Under the pieces are notes generated by a model. The model had not been told where the DNA came from. It made no database searches and saw only the letters and a list, made by a program, of their open reading frames with translations. Shown here piece by piece: positions 20,566 to 31,410 of a DNA stretch of 64,000 nt; the stretch's first letter is position 1; every line of letters begins with the position of its first letter. Source of the DNA: Cheiracanthium punctorium (lineage: Eukaryota > Arthropoda > Arachnida > Araneae > Cheiracanthiidae); contig JAWZYV010012249.1 in the NCBI GenBank assembly GCA_038373885.1, positions 1-64,000 on the forward strand, read 5' to 3'. A program made the position numbers and the translations under genes.

Positions 20566-22524
20566 CTAGCTGACCCGGCAAACGTTGTTTTGCCATATAA
20601 ATTATTCCTAGTATTATTTTAGTAGAAAGAAATGACTAACTTATTGTAAGTGTGTGAGGATGTGGTATATGAGTGGAAGAGACATGGAGCGCTGTGAACC
20701 ATGCTGGAATATAAAAATAACACAATACCAAACATTTATATTTTTAATTCATTGTAATTTATTCTTTACATTTATATATATCGCTAATTACAATAATTTT
20801 ACTAAAAAATAATATCAATCCCTTAACGGAATAGAGTGAACAATATTTTTAGCTAACACAAACAAACTGCATGGTTTGCCCACTCGAGATCATGCCACGG
20901 ATAATTGTCCGTGTGAAAAAATGGCGTGCTCAAATCTAAGCCACAAACAAACATAGTTTGGCCTTGAGACTTATTCATAGTCATTCCATAAAAAATTTTG
21001 TCCAAAAAAAAATAATAATAAAAGGATGAAAATCTGAAACATTTTCAGAATTTAAATACGCGCTATAGCGCTATATATTAAAATCGTATCATAATTTATG
21101 CGTCGTCCCTATGTTTCTCTCATATTCCATTAAGTTGGAAAGTGTATATTATTCATGACTGTGCTGTATTTTTTTTCTTGTTTCGTAAAACCCATCTTTG
21201 GAATCGAAATCTATCTTAAAATCGTCTACTAAAACTATTTTACAATATTCGCCAAGTATATTACAACTACACTTCATCGTTCTATATATTGTTTCGAATG
21301 CGCATCATAATGCATGCGTATACCATGTATGTCTTTCTTGGGTTGATTCCTACTTTAAAGTCTCGACTCTCGCCAAGGTGGCGATCATTAAACATATGCA
21401 CTTACAATGACAATTTTTTGCATTTATGTGGCAATCATAATTTAGAATTAAAATGGCGATTTTGAACAACATGTAAGCACAGCATGCCGTTACATTTTTA
21501 TTTATTTTGAATTGCCAATTAATGTAGTTGTAATAATAAAGTGTCTTCAAATTCCTTAACTGGTGCGTTTATCGCTAATTTGTTTACTTTAGTTTTCATC
21601 TAGTTCTTTTGGGAGCGCCGAAACGGTACGTACGTATTATGCCGGCGGTCACTTCCGCCAAACTACTTTTTCGTCAAATTTGCTGGCAAACTATTGCCAA
21701 TCGTATTCCAAACCATCAAGAATTTCATGAGCCCGGCATTTATCTTGGTGAAAATTGCTTGTCTTGAAGGACCGCCGGGATAATACGTAAGTACCGTTGA
21801 AACTTGTGCATTACTCCCAGAAACCCATGACTGCAAAGCTCGCCAAAGTACGGGGATTTTTTAGGTTGGCGAGAGTAGGGGGCGTTAAAATAGGAATCAA
21901 CTCTTTCTTGTACCATAAAACACATCTTTGGAATCGAAATCTATCTTAAAATCGCCTACTGAAACTGTTGTACAATATTCGCCAGGCATATTTGTCCTAT
22001 AGGCATATTCCAACTATGCCGCAAAGACATGAAATGGGAATCATAATCCATGAGTGTACAGTGTTTTCCTTTTTTGTTCCACAAAGAACTTCTTCAGAAT
22101 AGAAATCAATATGAAAATCGCCTAATAAAACTGTGTTACAATATACGCCAGGCGTTTTCTAATTATACTCGAAATATATTTATAATAAATTGTCACGGTT
22201 TGGCTCCCCATTTAGCGATCCATTATCAAAAATTGCAAAACCTTATGCGAATTTCAACATTTTATTAACGCCTCCCCCCCTCTCCACGTTATCTGGCAAA
22301 CACATTTGAAAAAGGGACTCGATGCGCTAATGCCTAGACAAAAATCCTGATTGAACTTATTAGCACTCTGGTGCTAAAAATTTTGTGGTATGACTTAGGG
22401 GTATGAGACAAAATCATATTCGCAGACCTAACGAATATACATATAAAATTTCTTTAAAATCGGTCGAGCCGTTTTGGAGGAGTATGGTAACTATCACTGT
22501 GACATGAGAATTTTATTTATTAGA
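20566..22524 (-). mobile_element. Helitron, second family, copy C
   Basis: On the minus strand the 5' end is TCTAATAAATAAAATTCTCA at 22524, preceded by A. The 3' end is the hairpin GGCAAA..TTTGCC (20594-20577), then GGGTCAGCTAG ending at 20566 and followed by T. The interior carries several diverged copies of a module with TGGAATCGAAATCTAT. A MITE (21625-21795) is nested. Non-autonomous: no Rep/helicase coding. Confidence 0.85.
21625..21795. mobile_element. MITE with 8-bp target duplication, copy C
   Basis: Same family as 9150-9321 in reverse orientation: ends GGTACGTACGTATTATGCCG and ..GGATAATACGTAAGTACC. Flanks are GCCGAAAC (21617-21624) and GTTGAAAC (21796-21803), two mismatches. Copy D at the equivalent place in the other Helitron shows the site was GTTGAAAC. 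Confidence 0.85.
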
Positions 22525-24392
22525 TATACCCAATATGAGTTCAATCGAATGTACCGTTTAAACGCTAGAGCACTTTCAAGAATTTCCCCCCCATAACCCA
22601 TAATGTAAAAGAAATCTTTGTAGTAGCCCAGTAGGAAAACTATAAGTTCTATACACATCAAAATCAATGTCGGTCTTACGATGGTTGTTTATAACATATA
22701 TACCCAATTTGAGCTCAATCGAATGCCCGGTTTAGGAGCTATCGTGTTCACTCACACACACACACACACACACACACAAACATACATCTCGTAAAAACAG
22801 CATGAATGAATTCAGAAGACCTCAAAACGTGTTAATTCATCAAAATCTCGAAGTCGAATTTTTTCATGATTACAATACTTTCCTTACAGGGTACATGTTC
22901 GGAAAGAAAAAAGGCTGAAATACTGAAACACTTTCAGGTTTTAAATACACACTATAGTGCTATATATTAAAATCGTATTATTAGTTATACGTTGTCCCTA
23001 TTTTTCTTACTTATTCCATTAAGTTTCAAAAGTATATCATTATTCATGACTGTGCCGTATTTTTCTTGCTTGATTCGTAAAACCCATCTTTGGAATCGAA
23101 ATCTATCTTAAAATCGCCTACTAAAACTATTTTACAATCTTCGCCAAGTATATTACAAATATACTTCATCGTTTTATATATTGTTTCGAATGCGCATCAT
23201 AATCCATGAATGTACCGGTTTGTCTTTCTTGGGTTGATTCCTACTCTAACGCCTCGACTCTCGCCAAGGTGGCGATCATTAAACATATGCAGTTACCATG
23301 ACGATTTTTTGCATTGATGTGGCAATCGTAATTTAGAAATAAAATGGCGATTTGTAACAACATGTAAGTAAAGCATGCCGTTACATTGTTATTTATTTTG
23401 AATTGCCAATTAATGTAGTTTTAATAATTAAGTGTCTTCAGATTCCTTAACTGGTGCGTTTATCGCTAGTTTGTTTACTTTAGTTTTCATCTGGTTCTTT
23501 TGGGAGCGTTGAAACGGTACTTACCGCATCGTACAATCGTATTCCAAACCATCAACAATTTCATGTGCCCGGCATTTATCTTGGTGAAAAATTGCTTGTC
23601 TTGCCGGACCGCCGGGATAATACGTAAGTACCGTTAAAACTTGTGCATAACTCCCAGAGAACCATGACTGCAAAGCTCGCCAAAGTACGGGGATTTTTTA
23701 GGTTGGCGAGAGTGGGGATGTTAAAATAGGAATCAACTCTTTCTTGTACCATAAAACGCATCTTTGGAATCGAAATCTATCTTAAAATCGCCTACTGAAA
23801 TAGTTTTACAATCTTCGCCAGGCATATTCTTCCTGTAGGCATATTCCAACTATACCGCAAAGACATTTTAAATGCTGTTTGGAATGGGCATCATAATCCA
23901 CGAGTGTACCGTCTTTTCCTTTCTTGTTCCACAGAGAACTTCTTCGGAATAGAAATCTATATTAAAATCGCCTAATAAAACTCTTTTACAATATACGTCA
24001 GGCGTTTTCTAACTATACGCGAAATATATTTACAATAAATTGTCGCGTTTTGGCACCACATTTAGCGATCCATTATCAAAAATTGCAAACCTTGTGCGAC
24101 TTTCAATATTTTATTAACTTTACCCCCCCCCCTCTCCACATTATCTGGCAAACATATTTGAAAAGTGATTCGACACGCTAATGTCTACACAGAAATCCTG
24201 ATTGAAATGAATAGCACTCGGGGGCTAAACATTTTGGGGTGGACCGCCCTTATGACTTAGGGGTATGAGACATAGTTAAAAACCTATTCTATGACCTAAC
24301 GAATATACATAGAAAATTTCATTAAAATTGGTCGAGTGGTTTCGGAGGAGTTAGGTGACTAACACTGGGACAGGAGAATTTTATATATTAGA
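22525..24392 (-). mobile_element. Helitron, second family, copy D (3' end replaced)
   Basis: The 5' end is TCTAATATATAAAATTCTCC at 24392, preceded by A, on the minus strand. From about 24390 down to 22905 it parallels copy C, including the module array and the MITE. The CTAG hairpin end of copy C has no equivalent. Instead 22525-22905 holds a different sequence, with ATACCCAAT.TGAG.TCAATCG repeated 173 bases apart and a (CA)n run at about 22751-22778. C and D lie head to tail. Confidence 0.75.
23516..23632. mobile_element. MITE with 8-bp target duplication, copy D
   Basis: A 117-bp, internally deleted member of the 9150 family. The left end GGTACTTACC and right end GGATAATACGTAAGTACC remain. 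Flanks are GTTGAAAC (23508-23515) and GTTAAAAC (23633-23640). Confidence 0.85.
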
Positions 24393-25799
24393 TATATAAA
24401 TCAAAATTTTACAGGAAGTCATAATAAAAAGAGTTGCACTATTGTTACACATAACATTAGGGTAACATTTTGTTTAATATAAATTTTCTTTAGATCAAAA
24501 GATTTTTTGTTAGCTATTCTGAAAAGAAATTCCTATATCTACCTGCTGTATACTACATGACTTAAATTTTACGGAGGAAAATACTTTTATACACTAAAAC
24601 ATACTATGAGAGTATATATATTAAAAAAAGTGAAACTTAAAATTTACCTGTTATTTTCCCAACTCTTTTACAGAAAATCCAAGGGCTTTAAAATGTATTA
24701 TGAACCAACAAGATATCATCATAGAAACAATGTTGTTTTATATAAATAACTGTTCCAAATGATGACGTCCTGCTAGTCTGAAACTATTTCGACTACGTCT
24801 GTAGTCGTCAAAAGCTGTCCGCCACATAAAAATAAATAACCGGCTCTGATAACACACGCACACACACACGACAGCTGAAGTATCCGCATGTTCAGAGGAT
24901 TGGCACTTCGCAGAAATAAATCACAGCAAAAGAAGCGCATCGATGTCTTTCGTTAACGGGATAGAAACAGCGAAAACAATCAGCAGTAGCAGTCAATTTT
25001 TAAAAAAGGCAGTAGTGAAGTGTTCCGCCAATACATAGCACTAAAATGTTCAGAACTTATGTAGAAGGGCGGTCAGTATAAGTTCAGCAGGAATGAAGGA
25101 TGCCAGCGAGTAAACAGAAGTCAAATTCAATCCAAGAATTATCAGGAGGTTGGCGAGAAAGTTAAACTTGGCATATTTAAAGAACACCCAAACGAGAGCC
25201 AATAATATATTCATTATTAAAGACGCCGAAAAACCGCAGAATATCCCTAGTCAACAGAGAGAATGGGAAGACATAACAAAGCGCCGGGCACCAAATTATT
25301 GAAGATGAAGGCAGCCAAAATTACAGTAAACCCGTGTGATAGGAAATTATTTCAGCTGTATTTTAACCGATATGAGGCCATGTCCGTATTTGGTAAAGAA
25401 AGGAATAAAGTGATGTACGGGTATAGAAAGACGTTAAGCGTAGATGCATATTAATACTAAAAAGTAGATGTTCTGCATGAGAAACAGATGTTTATTAACA
25501 GCTAGGAAAGCTAAAGAAATGCAACGGACTTATTATTGACATGGAACAAAAGGCGATAGAATAATATAAGCATTAAATCCGGATAAATAGGCAGTTAATT
25601 GAAATTAAACAAGCGGGAAAAGGCTTAATACAAAATTTTGAAAGACAGAGTAGTTAAAAATGGGAAGAGAATTTAAAGTTAAAATGCTTGATTTAAAATG
25701 TATTAAATTTAAGAAAGTAAACACAAATGAAAATTATTATTAAATATGTGATCTTCATCACAAGGGTGCCCGAAAGCTGAAAACGCTAATAATAATATG
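24393..25799. other. unassigned, purine-rich, possibly decayed retroelement
   Basis: No family recognised. 25000-25700 is purine-rich on the plus strand with scattered short frames, such as the 63-codon frame at 25263-25454. It has the look of a decayed gag-like region, but there is no motif to support this. Confidence 0.35.
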
Positions 25800-26172
25800 A
25801 ACGCCTATCAGAGTTTGATTAAGCCAACGTGCGGCTTCGGGCCGACATCTGTTACAGGTCCCATTTATTTAAATGAAATAACGAAATTTTATGCTAACAC
25901 TACGAAATATTTACTGGCCCATTACCTCTAAAAAGTGCTGGCCCGGTACATTTTAAACAGTACCACGCCGTTAACTATGCTGTGCATGTTTTAGACACAT
26001 GGGCGCGACAGGCATTTCGCCATTACTGACAATCTACTGGCGCATATGCATTTTTCAGGCATTGGTATTCCAGTGACTTTAAACTGACGGCAATGTACTG
26101 GCATACGGCACTTCGCCAGCACGGCGGGTACCTTGCCGTCATTTTGCGGGCAGTAGTGTGTTTGCTGAGTTT
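25800..26172 (-). repeat. GC-rich element with CCCAGCAAACAC end, copy 4
   Basis: The right boundary is GTGTGTTTGCTGAG near 26157-26170, the inverse of the end motif with one change. Internal words shared with copy 3 are GTACCTTGCC, CTACTGGC and TGGCATAC. The interior is GC-rich against AT-rich flanks. Confidence 0.55.
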
Positions 26173-27296
26173 GAACTACTTATATTAAAGGTGTACAGAA
26201 ACGTTTAATTAAATAATCGACACGTTTTAGTGCAATAAGAATATTTCTTATACACGTTTACACGTTTCCACGTTTTTCACGTTTCCACACGTTTCCACAC
26301 GTTCACACACTTTTACACGTTTTAGTGCAATAAGAATAGATAGCCTTTTAAGGCAATGAAAGAGTGGATAAATTGGATATAAACCGCCAAATTAGAACTG
26401 GTGGGCTTTTAAGCCTAATAACATGTAACCGCAAATAGACGGAAAATGGAATGGATATTGAAATGGTGTGCTCTATCATCAGGCGCCACCGCACACACAT
26501 TTCAATTTAATCGAAAAAAACAATAATAGCTAGGTTTCTGCAAGTTACCGGACCAAAATTAGGGTCCTTTTGTAACTTGGCGGCGCGACCGTAGCTATTA
26601 GAAATAAACAACGAGGAAGTGGACCGACAAGAAGATCAAAGCTCAGTAATGGAGGCAGTATTAGTGCATGTTGCCATCAGAGAAGACTTAATGCCATCAA
26701 TAGACAAGTAATGCCATGGAGTGTGAGAAAAAAATGATATATTAATAATACATTGGAAGTATGGAAAGGAAAGGAATAAATAAAAAGTAATAATTAAATG
26801 AATAAATAAAAAGAATAAAAATAGTAATAATTAAATGAATAAAAAGAATAAAAATAGTAATAATTAAATGAATAAATAATAAAATAAATATAACACTAGT
26901 ATAGCTAGCCTATGTTTAACGTAGTACTAGCTGCAGTAGCTAAGAAGTACTTAGTTGAGGTTGTGGAAAAGGAGAAAAACTGTAGAAATAATTTTAACAG
27001 TAATGATATTGATAATAATTATACACATTTATTAATTGCTATTTATGCTAATATAATTGTCAAATATTTAGGTAGAACAGTACTCTGTATGGCTTCGTTG
27101 GTTACAGACTCACAGAAAAAAGGAAAAAGTACCAGTAATCAATTATTCTTAATTATAGATTTTTTTTTTAAATAAAATATATAGATATATATTTTATGAT
27201 TTTTTTTTTTAATATAGAAAGAACCAACAACCAACCCCATCCTCACCAACCAATATTCTGATTAGGACATACAGTTTTTTTGATTACATAGAGGAT
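26173..27296. other. unassigned; weak primer-site-like motif at 26575
   Basis: Repeats of CACGTTT.CACACG lie at 26250-26320 and of AATAAAAAGAATAAAAATAG at 26780-26880. GTAACTTGGCGGCGCGACCG near 26571-26590 resembles the start of a retroelement primer-binding site, but no LTR pair was found. The 87-codon frame at 26912-27175 is unrecognised. Confidence 0.3.
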
Positions 27297-27882
27297 AACT
27301 AATATTATAAATGCGAAAGTGAGTTTGTTTGTTTGTTTGTTTGTTTGTTTGTTTGTTTGTTTGTTTATGACGCTTTCACGCCTAAACCGAATTTTAGATT
27401 TTTAATTAATTCTTTAATTATTAATTAAAAACCGTTTTTACGTTGCCATGCTTGGCGAGTTTCGCCCGTATCAAGTGATTCATGTTTTGAGCTAACAAGA
27501 ATGCTATTACTTCAATGAAGAAGCACGTGCATCTGAAAAGCATTAAATAATACGGAAATTATGCCAGTTTTATGCCAAATCTATGTATCTCTAATAATAA
27601 AAATGAATGTTCTCCAGACAAATCTAAAAGCAGAGCTTTGAAAATTTGAGCATGGCTGGGCCCATGACTTCGGTAAAGTGTACCTGAGGCTCAGAATTTT
27701 AAAATTTAAGTACTTTTCTAACTATTAATTAAAAACCGTTTTATCGCCCGCACAATATGATTTATGCTTTTGAAATAAAGCAGAAATTCTATTTGCAAAA
27801 ATCACATGCATTTGGAAAACATAAATTGATATGGAAATTATGCTGATTTTACGCCTAATTGAAAAGCATAAGTAAAGAAAAG

Positions 27883-28042
27883 TGTACTTACGTACTATCC
27901 CGGTGGTCCACCAAGACGAGCGATTTTTTGCCGAGATAAATGCCGGGCACAGAAATTATTAATGATTTTGAATACGTTTGGCAATTCATTTGACGAAAAA
28001 ACAGTTTGGCGGGAATGACCGCCGGGATAATACGTAAGTACC
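27883..28042. mobile_element. MITE with 8-bp target duplication, copy B
   Basis: Ends TGTACTTACGTACTATCCCG and GGGATAATACGTAAGTACC. Flanked by AAGAAAAG at 27875-27882 and 28043-28050, the same target as in copy A, so the insertion predates the split of the two Helitron copies. Confidence 0.9.
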
Positions 28043-28054
28043 AAGAAAAGTCCA

Positions 28055-28132
28055 CCCTACTAGCAATTTTGCTCTGGCCGTCATCGGCTGGCTGCGTGGC
28101 CAGTGGTAGCCCGAGCAAAATTGCTAGTAGGG
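28055..28132. mobile_element. 78-bp palindromic mini-element
   Basis: Perfect 20-bp inverted ends: CCCTACTAGCAATTTTGCTC and its complement GAGCAAAATTGCTAGTAGGG. The 38-bp GC-rich middle includes GGCCGTCATCGGC. Copy A of the same Helitron has the uninterrupted site GTCCAGATGTG near 9329-9339, and here CA flanks both sides, so the insertion duplicated 2 bp (CA). Confidence 0.85.
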
Positions 28133-28469
28133 CAGATGTGTTTCTTTAAGTTAATAAATTTCCAAATCCTATCAATAATATAAATGTGTACGTTTATGTG
28201 TTTGGATGTTTTTGACTGAATCACACAAAAATGGTTGGAAGAATTTGTAATGAAGATAGCGTATGCCCTGGATTAACATACATGCAACCTTTCAAGCATA
28301 TAGCATAAATAATTCTTTTACAAAGACACTCAAAATAATTCTAATGCATTGCGCTGTATAGAAATTTTGTAGCTACTAAACCGATTTTAAAACTTTTTCA
28401 CTGATTGAAAGTTACATTATTCCTGAGTATTATTGTTTGTTTGTTTGTGGATTAAGACCGACTGACTGC

Positions 28470-28670
28470 ACTAGGGTCCTAGACCTATATGGGGAATTCC
28501 TCTGTGGGTAATTTTCTAAGGGATCCTAGCGCGTATTTTCGCGAGGTTTTGGAAAAAAAACACGGAAAACTGCGAGCGTCTAGGTCGACTGACGCGACCG
28601 GGGTTTGAACCTAGCACCTCCCGCATTCCAGTTTTGAGAGCAGAACCTCTTAGACACTGATGGAACCTGA
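28470..28670 (-). mobile_element. tRNA-type SINE inside Helitron B
   Basis: Minus strand: AGTGTCTAAGAGGTTCTG, then a B box in AGGTTCAAACCCCGG. It sits at the same place as in Helitron A. Confidence 0.65.
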
Positions 28671-29126
28671 GTGGTATAGGCTACCTTTTATGCATATATC
28701 ACAAATAGTTCTTTTAATGGGATACTCATAAGAATTACATTACGCTCTATGTGTATCTCTGTAAGTACTGAACCGATTCCAAAACTTTTTTCACTGATAG
28801 TAAGCTGCACTATTCTTGAGTATTATAGGCTAAAATTCATGCATATAACATAAATATTTCTTTTACAAGAACACTCAAAACTGTTCGCAAATACTGTCGC
28901 AACTGTCTCTATTCGCCAAATGCCTGAAAAAAATCTAAATTTAGTAATTCTGCATACTCTCTTATTTTAAATGAAGTTTACTACCATGCATTATACTTCA
29001 TTTAAAATAAGTAAAAAGGCAAATAATATTTAAATGCAGTTTCTTTAGTCGTAAACATATATGTTATTCATACATGCTTCGTTTTTCTCGGGACCTAATT
29101 CTGAAGTCGCGGGTAGCCGCTAGTAT

Positions 29127-29186
29127 ATGTATATATATATATATATATATACATAAATATTGATCATATATTGTATATATATATAA

Positions 29187-29224
<38 letters not shown>

Positions 29225-29245
29225 ATATATATATAAATATAAATT
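29127..29245. repeat. TA-rich microsatellite
   Basis: Interrupted (TA)n runs directly after Helitron B. Confidence 0.9.
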
Positions 29246-29362
29246 TTAACTAATTCTTTTATACAAATTTCTTTATTTATAACACTATCCTTTAATTTTG
29301 ACGACAATTGCATTTATTTGAACTACAGTTTATATAATAAATGATATTTTCATACTTCCTAG

Positions 29363-29502
29363 GTAATCCTATTCGTTGTGATAAATACATGAGGTGGTTA
29401 TTGGAACTGAAGCGACCATAATATACTTCTGGAAGGTGTAAATCTCCAAGTGAACTGGAAGGCAAACGGCTTCAAGATTTCATTGATATCAAGAGACAAT
29501 GA
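29363..29502 (+). pseudogene. LRR C-terminal cap (LRRCT) exon with one in-frame stop
   Basis: After a splice-acceptor-like CATACTTCCTAG the frame reads NPIRCDKYMRWLLELKRP, a TAA stop at 29419-29421, then YTSGRCKSPSELEGKRLQDF and a final TGA at 29500-29502. This is the pattern of the cysteine-rich C-terminal cap of extracellular leucine-rich-repeat proteins (NP..CD...WL..W, then GRC..P..L.G..L.D). The first codon would be a Gly split after base 1, a common intron position in GNP. AATAAA lies at 29583-29588. So this looks like the last exon of an LRR protein gene on the plus strand, disabled by one substitution, or a pseudo-exon. No LRR exons were seen upstream; Helitron B and a TA repeat fill that side. 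Confidence 0.7.
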
Positions 29503-30229
29503 AGCCTCTTATGTGATACGCAATTTTTCAAGATATTAGAAAATAAGATATTCCATTTAATTTACTCTTTTTTTTACAAACGAATAAAATTTATTTTTTT
29601 AATCGTAGTTTTTATTACTATTATTATTTCTCAGACCACGAATAATATTATTATACTTCATAATTCAGAAATAATTATATTATTTCTGAAGTTCAGAAAT
29701 AATAGTTCAGAAATAATTATATTATTTCTGAACTTAGTACAATAAAAAAAATTCAGAAAAATATTAACGGGGTATAAAACATTGCAAACAGTGTTTGCAA
29801 TGTTTTATACCGTATGGTTCATTCAAACGAGGAGTTTCACAAGCGATCTAAGTGGTGTTTTGTCCTTGAAAAGTACAGTGAGAATCGATACTAAAAAAAA
29901 TGCTTAAAAGATTATGGTAGTCACGAGATAGAAATAACTGGTTTATTATACTAGGTGGCCATAAATAAAGTAGAGGTCTTTAGAGCGCGATTGCGAGAAA
30001 ACTGTCGAGCCAAACCGAACCATATTTTCAGAAATATTAGTTCTATAATGGGGTTTTGATATAAAAAAATAGTTCGAGTTCTCGCCACCAGAAGCCAGAG
30101 TGGCTGGATATGTTCTATTTCTGGTGTAAAATAGACATTGAAAGTACAGAAAGTGCAGCATTTTACTAAAGACCGAATAATTAGTCGAGCGTTTCCTATG
30201 AAGTGACTACACCTCATTTTTGCCTCACA

Positions 30230-30390
30230 TCTTTTAAGACGGGAGGCAACTCACTGTTTATTCTTTTTTATTTCCCCTATGAAGGGACAGAAACAATGAC
30301 AACCACGCCCAGTCGAGCCCCGGCCGTCGAGAGATGAACCCGAAACCTTAGTAAGGTGCTTTATCCACTATGCAATCTGATTGGCCCTAC
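30230..30390 (-). mobile_element. tRNA-type SINE inside the mariner-like element
   Basis: On the minus strand an A-box-like GCATAGTGGATAAAGCACC and a B-box-like CGGGTTCATCTCTCG are spaced as in a tRNA head, followed by a GC-rich body (GGCCGGGGCTCGACTGGGCG). It lies between the left inverted end and the transposase relic. Confidence 0.6.
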
Positions 30391-31410
30391 GAAAGAAGTG
30401 AAAATGCGTTTGCTGTCCTTCGAGAATATCGGAAGTTGAAGGTCCTAAGGAAAGGTCCAGTGACTGCCATAGTTTTGCGGAAAATGGTTATTCGTTTTGA
30501 AAATTTTATAACTTTACAAGTGGTAAAAGGACGAGGGCATAAATTTCTAAAGAATGAACTTCATGTAGTTGCAGCTTCCATATAGGATCCGGCAGCCGTA
30601 TTTAGAAGTGTTCGGGCAATATACAGGCAACTGGTGGCGTCTTATTCTACGGTATGGAAAATCAGGCGCATAATGTTACCCATGCAAAATCAGCCACACT
30701 CAACAATTATTTCAAAAAGATGTAGAAGCTTACTTGGACTTTTCTCTAATATTCCTAGCTCGCAAGGAAGTCGACAAATCATTGGATTTATGAGGATTTT
30801 CATATGAATGGAAATAGTAAAGAAGCAGATTGACTCATCTGGGCTTCTGAAGACCATCATGTATTTCAGTTGATACCTTTGCACTCTCCGAAAGTAACAG
30901 TTTGGTGCAGATTTTCTTCCTCATTCATCATAGCTCCATCTTTTATCGAGGAGAACACGTCAATTAGTCTAAAAACTTACTCCGCCATTGCTGAGAGGTA
31001 TCGAATAATGCTGCTAAACTTGGTATTCCCCAACTTCAACAGCGTGGATTATGGAATTTGTGGTTGTTTTTTTTTTGCAGGATGGAGCACCCCCTCACAT
31101 TTTACTGAGCTTACAGAAAGTCCTACGACAGCATTTTACTAAGGACCGAATAATTAATTAGTCGAGCGTTTCCTATCAAGTGACCAGCCTGTTCACCTGA
31201 TCTGACACTTTGTGACTTTTGGTTGTGTGCTTATGAAAAGATCTTGATATATCAAGGCAATTAGGATAAATTAGCCACTTTAAAGGACCGAATAACCATT
31301 GAACGTCAAGGAAATCAATGGATATCTGCTGCATTCTGCAATAGGGAATGCTGTTCAAAAAATGCATTTTTTGGAACATCTGCAAGGAAAACATATTGAA
31401 CCACACATGA
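30390..31410 (+). pseudogene. Tc3/mariner-like transposase, dead
   Basis: The N-terminal helix-turn-helix part reads ENAFAVLREYRKLKVLRKGP. Later fragments are KVTVWCRFSSSFIIAPSF (family: KVTVWCG...), then a Met-Glu-His-Pro fragment where the family has QDGAPPH, and SPDLTLCDFWL near 31195-31225 (family SPDLNPCDFWLWG). This is the DDE/D transposase type common in spider and ant genomes. Many stops and frameshifts; inactive. Confidence 0.8.

Larger units (their letters stand above)
27297..29123 (+). mobile_element. Helitron, first family, copy B
   Basis: Starts TAATATTATAAATGCGAAAG with an expanded (GTTT)n run (to about 27366) and ends GGTAGCCGCTAG at 29123 followed by T. It parallels copy A (8514-10424) throughout, including the nested MITE and SINE. 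It lacks a clear TC at the 5' tip. It holds a 78-bp palindromic element that copy A lacks. Confidence 0.85.

Noticed and set aside
22751..22778. CRISPR-like or other spaced array
   Set aside because: A simple (CA)n microsatellite; no array of spaced direct repeats was found anywhere in the window.
26500..26600. LTR end plus primer-binding site (TTGGCGGCGCGACCG)
   Set aside because: No paired LTR, no TG...CA boundaries and no coding nearby; kept only as a remark.
29951..30230. Two overlapping minus-strand frames of 71-88 codons
   Set aside because: They read through the inverted end of the mariner-like element and have no homology.
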